From Cristatella mucedo (taxonomy: Eukaryota; Bryozoa; Phylactolaemata; Cristatellidae), in assembly GCA_009760855.2 (NCBI GenBank), contig WPIO01000135.1, forward strand, positions 680,001 through 744,000: a DNA stretch of 64,000 nt. Direction: 5' to 3'. The notes beneath the pieces were generated by a model, which saw nothing but the letters and a program-made list of their open reading frames with translations, searched no databases and was not told the origin of the DNA. Below, piece after piece: positions 40,498 through 64,000 of this stretch; position 1 is the stretch's first letter, and every line of letters begins with the position of its first letter. The translations under genes were made by a program, and so were the position numbers.

Positions 40498-40590
40498 GCT
40501 CCTTTGTATATTTGGGTCATTCCCCACTATAGACGTAAGTAGCCCAAGTGCGGAGACGTGTTTCCTCCGCAGGAATGCTTGGTGTAGTGC
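40498..40590 (+). repeat. Direct repeat, left copy
   Basis: GGGCTCCT...GTAGCCCAAGTGCGGAGACG...TTTCCTCCGCA is repeated at 40,836-40,930, on the other side of an AT array. Confidence 0.75.
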
Positions 40591-40645
40591 ATGAGGTATT
40601 CCTGCCGTTAAGGTGGAAGCGGAGCCCTATCTCTCCAGTCAGGGT

Positions 40646-40821
<176 letters not shown>

Positions 40822-40835
40822 AGGCTCCGGTTTGG

Positions 40836-40930
40836 GCTCCTCTTCTCATTCGGTTCGTTCGCCACAGTAGACTTGGGTAGCCTAAGTGCGAGAGACGCAT
40901 TACCTCCGCAAGAGTGCGTGTGCTGTTGAG
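40836..40930 (+). repeat. Direct repeat, right copy
   Basis: GGGCTCCT...GTAGCCTAAGTGCGAGAGACG...TTACCTCCGCA matches 40,498-40,590 at about 75% by eye. Confidence 0.75.
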
Positions 40931-41799
40931 ATCGTGTGAGGAGTGTGGAGATACAACTGGGCTAGGCGCGCAGCGACTTTGTGCGCTTCCGAGTGAAGCT
41001 CAGTGAAATCCCCAATTTGCGCGCCTCGCTTTCCGATTCGCGCCGCGGACTCACGATCCCCTTTAGCAACGATAAGTAGGTCAGCGCCAGAAACGCTCGT
41101 TTCGTGCCGGCCTGCTTATTGCGCGCAGACGCTCACCGAACGGCATCAGGCGGTAGGTTACGCCGCTAGGTATGCGGCAGGTTACGCCTACTCCGCCGCC
41201 GAGCCTTCGGCCTTACAATACGTACTTAGAGGCTCCAGCTCTGCCACGTCGGTCGCGCGTCCGCAAGGACTAGAAGTGCTCCGGTCGCTTCGATGCTCGC
41301 TTCGATGGACGGCATTTACAAACCGCTGCTGCAGTGCATTCGTAGCGGTAGCAGCTACAGGCGCCGAAGCCGGCTGGAATTCTTGGATTGGACTAGCGAG
41401 CGAGTAACTTCCTGTCGGAATCCGAGAAGTTCAAGAATGCAGTGACGCGGCCCCCACCTCTTTCGACCCCAAGCGTGAGCTCCTCCCCCTTCCCCCTAGC
41501 TTCTTCCCTACGTCCTCAATTTGAGAAACAAGTCTTCCAATCTCGTCGACGATTGCTTTCATTAGCACTCAAGCAGTATGGCAGCTGCAACCTGGTCAGT
41601 GTCAGCAATTTAAATCGTTCAAGATCTGGCGAGCTGCTAGCAGCTCCGGAGTGCGAGAGGGCAGTTCGACCCACGTAAATGGAATGGACACTTTAGTATT
41701 ATTCGGTGAAACCCGTCGTACAAATGCAAATTATCCACCGTCTAAGCTTTATTGGCCATTTTAGTATGGACCTCACCTGACCGCTCATCTTATACATTT
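40931..41799. other. No feature recognised
   Basis: A GC-rich, CpG-containing stretch with a 134-codon open frame at 41,003-41,407 that shows no family motif. Confidence 0.4.
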
Positions 41800-42335
41800 C
41801 GGACTGACTTCAAGGTTTTGTCGCTCACTTTTAGGTCCCTACATTCTATGGCTCCAGCCTATCTCTCAGATATACTCTCCCGTCAGGCCAAGCATCATAC
41901 CACCCGCTTTTCGGAATCCAGCAGTCTACAAATACCTCGTACAAACCTAAAATTCTTTTGGATACCATGCATTTAGTTCGTATGCTCCCAAAGCGTGGAA
42001 CTCCCTCCCGACCTGCGTCAGAACATCCCCTTACTTGACCACATTTAAAAGGAACTTAAAAACATACCTATTTAGGACAGCATTTAGTGGGTCCCTATGA
42101 TTCGTTCATCACGTGCTTATGCGTGCTGACACTGTGCATGCTGCCACTAACCACATTTGCATGCTGACCCTGTGCATGTCACCCCTAACCATATTATTCA
42201 TGTTGTTGTTTTTCAAGCATGATTTTACTTACCATTCAATTGAATTTCCCTTTACAGCAAATGTAAAGCGCCTAGAAAGAGATTGAGTTCTCTGAGGGTG
42301 CTTTATCAATTGCATTATTATTATTATTATTATTG
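41800..42335 (+). mobile_element. ATT-tailed LINE 3' end
   Basis: It starts at TTCAAGGTTTTGTCGCTCAC, passes APAYLSDILSRQAK and SLQIPRTNLK with a frameshift, then the full 3' UTR and (ATT)n. Confidence 0.9.
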
Positions 42336-42565
42336 CAAATTTTCAGCGTTCCGCATGCGCTCACGCTCTCGTGCCTCATTCTACTTTCCGGCTCGTCCAC
42401 TTCGGTCTCGCTGACAGCCGAAGGTGGAAGGGCCGATGTGCTGAGGAATTCAACCTGCCGCTGTGGCTGAAGAACGATGACGGTAATGTCTACTGACGCA
42501 GATAGCGCCTATAGTGCTTAAGGTTTGCTGAATGCGTACAGCGCCTCCACGACAAATGAGCTCAC

Positions 42566-42623
42566 TCTCCGGATGTGAAGACACACCGAGCGCATCAAGT
42601 GTGACTGATCTGCGCACACAGGA

Positions 42624-42686
<63 letters not shown>

Positions 42687-44100
42687 ATGACATGCGAAGG
42701 CATTTAATTGTGATGCTTTCCCATCAAGTAAATGTAAGTACTTAAATGTCATAAGACAAATTTGAGGCCGCTCATTCGACGTGCTAGCGGTACAGTCTGC
42801 ACTTTTACTAGGTTAAGCGCTCTCCCATCTGCTCTTTCCGCACGTCGTATTGCCCGCATGACAGCGGCAGCCTCTGTCATCCAGGCATCGGTTCCAGGCC
42901 GTGTTTGCTTAGCTGATAGCTGAGATTAGCGCACAATAAGCCTCATCAGGCGTCACAAAACTGCCGCGTTAAGATAATACAGCACGCGAGAGCTGTCACA
43001 CATGCAGCATTCCTATCCTGACTGCGAGTTTTCAGTATTCATCAACAGACTGAACTGCCCCACGCGTGACTTTTGCTAATCTTTTCAGTGACTCTGATTC
43101 AGATGGCGTTTCCCTTCGGCGAGCGTTGAATTTGCGATATTTAATTTTGAAAACGGTGAGCCACCCAGCCACTGTGGGACTTTTGGAGCGAACACATTTT
43201 TCCTCTTTGATGCCCGTGAAGAGTATTTCTCATCTATTTGGGACTAGAACCGAAAGTAGAGATGTATTTCTGATGCCTCACGAACACGCCCAGTGACTTG
43301 CCTTGCTGAACTCCAATCGGACTATGGCGCTTGAATTACTCAAAATAAACGTCACCTTTATTCGAAGACATTCCAGCAGAGAATTTCGCATCTGAATGAT
43401 GTTCAGCAGATCTTTCTACCTCTTCCCTCCAAGAGCTCTTGGGGAAAGAAAAACCAATTGTCTCTTTGACTTTCATGGTCAAGTCTGTCGAACTGCTGTC
43501 GAATAATCTATCTGAAAATGATCGATCTGAACATAGCTTCTTGCAACCAACTTGACGAAGCCCTAGCACAGCAGGATAATTCCATAGCTTAAGCAAACGT
43601 TAATGCCTGCATCGTCGCTGCGACAATGGATGTGTGGACGTATGGATGCTGGGCAGGTCTGGGCAGGCCTGTTTGATGAGTATGAGCTTGCATTTTCTCA
43701 CAGTAACACAGCCCTATGAAGCTCACGCCTATTATTGAGTCCTTCTTTTTATTGATTTCTGATTTTATGAGGGAGATGAGTTACAGCTTGGGAAGATAAC
43801 CGGAGTTAAGGGATTCTGCCTTGAGCTCTAGTGGGAGAGCCGCCGAGCGCGAGCGGAGAGAGAAGCCCACGAGTTTTGGTCGTACGGCGCCGACTCAGTG
43901 GAATCGTCGACGCCGTACGATACCGCTCACTTATTTCTCAATGCCACTACTTATTATACTACTAATTATTTCGCAATGCGTCCGTAGTCAGCGCTTCACT
44001 TGCAAATGTCTCTTAGTGCCGACACCGTCGCTCGTCGAATCCTACAAGCCCGCCGACACGCAGAGAAGATTAGACGCCCTAATTGTACGTCAGCAGCAAT
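42566..44100 (+). repeat. Segmental duplication copy 2: orphan EPDR-B upstream flank
   Basis: The second copy of the EPDR-B flank, about 1.5 kb. It starts at TCCGGATGTGAAGACAC and ends at GATTAGACGCCCTAATTG followed by an AC/AT microsatellite. No TATA box or EPDR first exon follows. It lies between a LINE 3' end (41.8-42.3 kb) and the convergent 3' end of the beta-lactamase-like gene. Confidence 0.85.
42626..42683. repeat. (CT)n array in the orphan EPDR flank
   Basis: About 28 CT units, positionally equivalent to 31,800-31,932. Confidence 0.95.
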
Positions 44101-44260
<160 letters not shown>

Positions 44261-44794
44261 CATACTAGTGCTTACTGCCTGTGGACTCGTTTCGCTGCAC
44301 TGCGTCGTCTTTACAATACTGTACATAAGTATACTCGTCTGTAACCGCGCAGAGAAGCTCGTCCCCCGGTTCTCCACCGGTGGATTGTGTGATGCTGTGC
44401 TGCAGCGGCCAAAACTGGCGCTGAAAGCGACAGTTTATTGTGGGCCTGTTAGTAGTGGTTACGCGCCGGCGCAAGCGCTTTACGCGGCGCTGGACCGACG
44501 GAGTTAACTGCACGAACTCCCGAAGCCCACGTATAATAAACTATCCTCTGGGCGAGTCGCTAGCGATTGTCCCAACCCCGAAGGCTGGCCGCTACAGCAC
44601 CCCAAGATGCGTGCAGCTAACTGAGTAGCCGGCAGAAAACAACTTCGCAGTCTAAGTTGCACTTAGCTGTTCGCCGCAATAGGTTCGTCTCTCGTGCTCT
44701 CGAAGCGTAGTCTCGCATCGACCACCAAGCTGCAGCCCCGAGCTCTGTCAGTCGTTTCATTATATTCTCTCTCCTCTAAACTCCTGACCTCGCC

Positions 44795-44875
44795 CGTAGC
44801 TGCTATTTCTACTTCAGCATATTAGTCGGTGCACATCCTGACCGCATCGTCTGCACCAGGCTTGATTCTAACTTT
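44795..44875 (+). pseudogene. Possible relic of an EPDR exon 4
   Basis: One frame reads CYFYFSILVGAHPDRIVC, resembling AYSYFNITVGIRDPTVF of EPDR-B exon 4. About 19 of 27 bases match over the best part. It sits downstream of the orphan duplicated flank, where a third EPDR copy would be expected. No convincing exons 1-3 were found, so this is a weak call. Confidence 0.25.
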
Positions 44876-45053
44876 AGCTGGTGGACCAGGAGCAGGGCCT
44901 GAACTAGGTGTCCTAGTCGAACCCGCTAAGGCAAGCACATTAGTCGCTCCATCTCCTAACCGCATCGCCTGCATAAAGCTTCATTCTAACCTGAGCTAGG
45001 TGGATCAGGAGCTGGGTTTGTACTAGGCGCCCTAGTTGACCCCACTAAGGCGA
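44818..45053 (+). repeat. 118-bp tandem duplication (two units)
   Basis: Units 44,818-44,935 and 44,936-45,053 are about 80% alike. Both contain CCGCATCG, GGACCAGGAG or GGATCAGGAG, and CCTAGTnGA. The first unit starts inside the possible exon-4 relic. Confidence 0.8.
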
Positions 45054-45722
45054 GGGCTCCCATCGCGGCGAAGCTGAGAGCTGCCCCAGCGCACGTCTAT
45101 TATACGTCAATCCCGCACGGACTTTCTCGCTTTAACTAACAGAGATATATATTTCTTTAAGCGCATACATATATTGACTGGCCTGCGCCATCGATCATTG
45201 GCACATGCTATTCAATTTGAAAATTAAAGATCATGCACACGAGCACGGAGCTTCGCAAAGGCTCAGCCGCAGTTAATCGTCGGCCGGAAGACGTCGCTAA
45301 GACTGACTATCCCAAATAAGCTCTTCATTTTTATCGGTTTCACAAAGAAATATTCTCATAGCCTTTACATAAGTAATTAAATGCTGCAATTTAAAAATGT
45401 CTGTTCCTCACTACTACCTCATTCAATGCACAATACAATATTCAATTTCAACTACAAAAGAGCATTTTTCATTTTACTAATGCAACTTGTTAAAATATTT
45501 TCCTTGTTTTCGACATTGCACTCATCATAGCTGTATCTTGATAGCAGAAATAAAGCTATCAATCATCCATGATTCACTTCACTTCCATTCTAAATTATAC
45601 AGGTTAATTGATCACACCGTGTGCCTTCGTGTAACGATTAACCCAAGTATTGCAAACGGTACTTATATGCAATTACAAGTATTCCTTATTTGTCTCATGA
45701 CCTCCTGACATTTGGCTTGTCG
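45054..45722. other. 3' flank of the beta-lactamase-like gene
   Basis: Probably contains its 3' UTR (- strand). No canonical AATAAA was found on that strand near the stop. Confidence 0.4.
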
Positions 45723-61592
<15,870 letters not shown>

Positions 61593-62336
61593 CTGGTTGA
61601 AAAGGAAGAGCCTCGCCGATCGAGCGGTAAGCTCGCGCGCTCTCGCGTGCGAGCGGAGACGCCGAATTCCGAGCATTTTTTCCGAGCGGCGTATTCGCTG
61701 GCTCGACCACACGGCCTACTCGGCGGAGATCATTTGTTGGCTAGCGCCGATAGGCCGACCGGCGAAAGTTGGCGTCAATTTAATTCGGACACAGTTTGCA
61801 TCGTGACTTTTCTCTTATTTAATCGCACGCCAATGCGCGCACTCCGATGCGAGCGGCTCGATTCGTCTCGGGCATTTTCTTAGTGCTGGCATATTTTTTA
61901 TTTTACTTACATATATTCTTTTCGGGCATTTTTATTTTTATATATTTATGTTATTTTATTTTAATTACACGTGCGACGCCGTTTTTCCGCATTTTAAAAT
62001 TTTTTTCAGCTCAATGCTGCGAGACTTGGAAATGGCCCGACGTCCTTTCTGAGCTTTCCCGCGTAACACGCGAACGAACTTGCCGATAAAAACGAAACGA
62101 ACCGCCACTCGCGGGAAGTGGGCTCAAACTAGGCTATCGTAAAAATACCTAACTACGAGCGTTAGCCAAGTTATCCTTCGGCAGCGCCAGAAAAACTTAA
62201 TCGAAGGTCAGTTCGCGATTCTTTTCGTGCGATAGCTGGAATTGAATTTCATATGTAAAACACTTATAAAGGTACAGCGGGAAATAGCTGTCCTGTGCTA
62301 GCTACGGCATTACAAATGTGCTCCTTCTGCTAGCAC
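61593..62336. other. Beta-lactamase-like intron, nothing recognised
   Basis: No GSxTK-type active-site exon was found on the - strand here. The first 250 bp is CpG-rich and the rest AT-rich. Confidence 0.4.
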
Positions 62337-64000
62337 TCCAATGTAGGGTAATGCATTCCGTCTGCAACTCGACGAAGTGACAAAGCATAACATGTAAGGT
62401 GTTCCTCCATGGAGAGTTTCTTATAGCGCACTCAAGGACAAAGCAGCGATTGGTAGCGAGTGCGTGCGGTAACCCACAGACCATGTCACGCAACAAGAGC
62501 GTGAGAAATTGAGTCGTGAGGGCAGTCGAGGAAGTGATCGGCATGGAGGTTAGAAGCTCAGGACAGGGTATGCCACTGTTGGCAGCAGGAGAGTAGATCT
62601 AGTTCTGCAAGAACTGAGGGAGCGAGTTCTACTTTGTAGGACCTACAGAGCAACCGATTCTAAGGCCAACGGTCTTTAAGGTTAGGAATGGAACAGCTAA
62701 TGTATTGTCCATTGAGGACCTGAGGGCACGAGGAGGCTGAAACTGGCGCAGCAGTGCAGCCAGATGTGTAGGAGCCAAGCCGTGGAGGGCCTTGTGGGTC
62801 AGTGTAAGAGCTGTACTCTGCATCCGTTGATCAAACTAAAGCTATCGAACCTCCTTTAGCAAAGGAGAAATATTGCAGAGCCTCTGGGATTTTTAAACAA
62901 GCCTTACAGCTATATTCATCACCAGCTGTAGTGGACCACTGGCGTTTTTTGGTATCCCAGCCAAAATGCAATTGCAACAATCTTGCAGAGACAGAATCTG
63001 AAAACTAGTTAAATTTTTCGAACGCTACTGTGGTAGATAGTCCATAGTCTTGCACAAGGATCGAACAGTCCATAGTCGTAGACAAGGATCAAACGTGATG
63101 GCTAGCTGCGGAGGCAGTTTTCTTAAGAAAACTTTCCAAATGTAGACAGTTTTCGACAACACCTAAATTCTGAGTACGCTGCCGCGGTCGCCCAACAACA
63201 TCACCTACTAGAAGAGCGAAGTCTCATAGCCTACGATATTGCCTATCGGGCTGCCCTATGTGCAACAGATCGATTTTTCCTTCCTTTAGTTAAGGAAAAT
63301 TCGCGACTTCCGGGATCAAATATTGGTAAGGCGAGAATTCAGTTTGTTAGTTGGTGCAGCAGATTCAGACGGCTAGCACGACAAATATAGCTGATTATCG
63401 TCAGCATAGAAGTGATAGCCGATCCCATAGGCCTGAATCACTTTTCTCCGAGGTTCAGTGCAAAAAGAGAAAAGCGCAGGATCGATTACGGACCCATGTG
63501 GGACTCCACAGGTCAGTGGTCTGGTGAATGAGACTTGACTACCACGTGAGACGGATTGAGCAAGATCGGAAAATTACTATTAGAACCACGCCAGCGCCTC
63601 GTCTGCCAGTCCGATCATTTTTTCTAGTTATTCAAGTAGAATCTTGCGATCAATGATGTTTAACGCAGCTTATAGACCCAGCAGGGCAACGGCAGTGACA
63701 TTCCCGCCATCGTTGCTTCATAGGAACGAATTGGAGCAGTTTCAGAGGAGCAGTCTCGCTTTAATTCCGACTGAATCTTTTCTGAAGAACTTGTTATATT
63801 CAATGCCCGCTCCAAGCTGCTTAGCAACAATCTTTCACCACTCTTTGACTAAAAAGGATGAAGGGAAACTGGGCGATACTTTGAAAGAATTTTCTGAATC
63901 CAATCTAGGCTTTTTAAGTACCTAGCAATGGCCGATTTGAAGGACCTGGGAACAATCCCGTTGTCCAGAGAAGCATTAAAAGTCTCACTTATGGCTGGAC
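62337..64000 (-). mobile_element. ACATT-tailed LINE, decayed, running off the window edge
   Basis: On the - strand, from the 3' end: GAGTGCGCTATAAGAAACTC, LTLTHKALHGLAPTHLAALL with RQFQPPRALRSSMDN, and FHFYADDNQLYLS with CGVPHGSVIDPALF near 63,400-63,520. RT upstream parts reach 64,000. Confidence 0.8.

Noticed and set aside
44560-44640. Frame AGRYSTPRCVQL resembling EPDR exon 3 GRYAQAGMPVDL
   Set aside because: Only a few residues match, there is no acceptor in the right place, and chance similarity is likely.

Overview
This window is animal (metazoan) nuclear DNA. The evidence is spliced genes with canonical GT-AG introns, CR1/L2-like non-LTR retrotransposons (LINEs), tRNA-derived SINEs, hAT and Tc1/mariner relics, and many long (CT)n, (AT)n and (AC)n arrays. 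The gene families (ependymin-related proteins and a eukaryotic serine beta-lactamase-like protein) and the LINE type suggest an invertebrate, possibly marine. The sequence alone does not fix the phylum.

Three genes can be supported. (1) EPDR-A, + strand, 9,552-25,282: a four-exon ependymin-related gene (276, 85, 165 and 140 bp; predicted 221 aa) whose introns are swollen by retrotransposons and a CT array. (2) EPDR-B, + strand, 33,681-35,781: its paralogue, with exons of 303, 85, 156 and 140 bp (predicted 227 aa), identical intron phases (0, 1, 1), a TATA box and an AATAAA. (3) On the - strand, 61,592 down to 45,723, the last four visible exons of a beta-lactamase-related serine hydrolase. 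It carries HRTG, YNN and HGGSVDGF motifs and a hydrophobic C-terminus. The 5' exons, including the catalytic SxxK, lie beyond the right edge.

About 1.7 kb upstream of EPDR-B (31,733-33,495) is duplicated at 42,566-44,100, where no intact gene follows. This looks like the upstream half of a lost third EPDR copy. A weak exon-4-like remnant lies near 44.8 kb.

Region by region: 0-9.4 kb is LINE fragments and microsatellites. 9.5-25.3 kb is EPDR-A. 25.9-31.3 kb holds SINEs, a decayed ZMYM-type hAT transposase and a CpG-dense patch. 31.7-35.9 kb is EPDR-B and its flank. 38.4-39.2 kb is a Tc1/mariner relic. 41.8-45.1 kb is a LINE 3' end, the duplicated flank and a 118-bp tandem duplication. 45.7-61.6 kb is the beta-lactamase-like gene, with nested LINEs and a 1.1-kb GA/GACA array in its introns. 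62.3-64 kb is another LINE.

Two LINE subfamilies recur. One ends in (ATT)n and one in (ACATT)n, and one of the SINE families shares the 3' tail of the ATT type. Coordinates of decayed elements are approximate because all alignment was done by eye.
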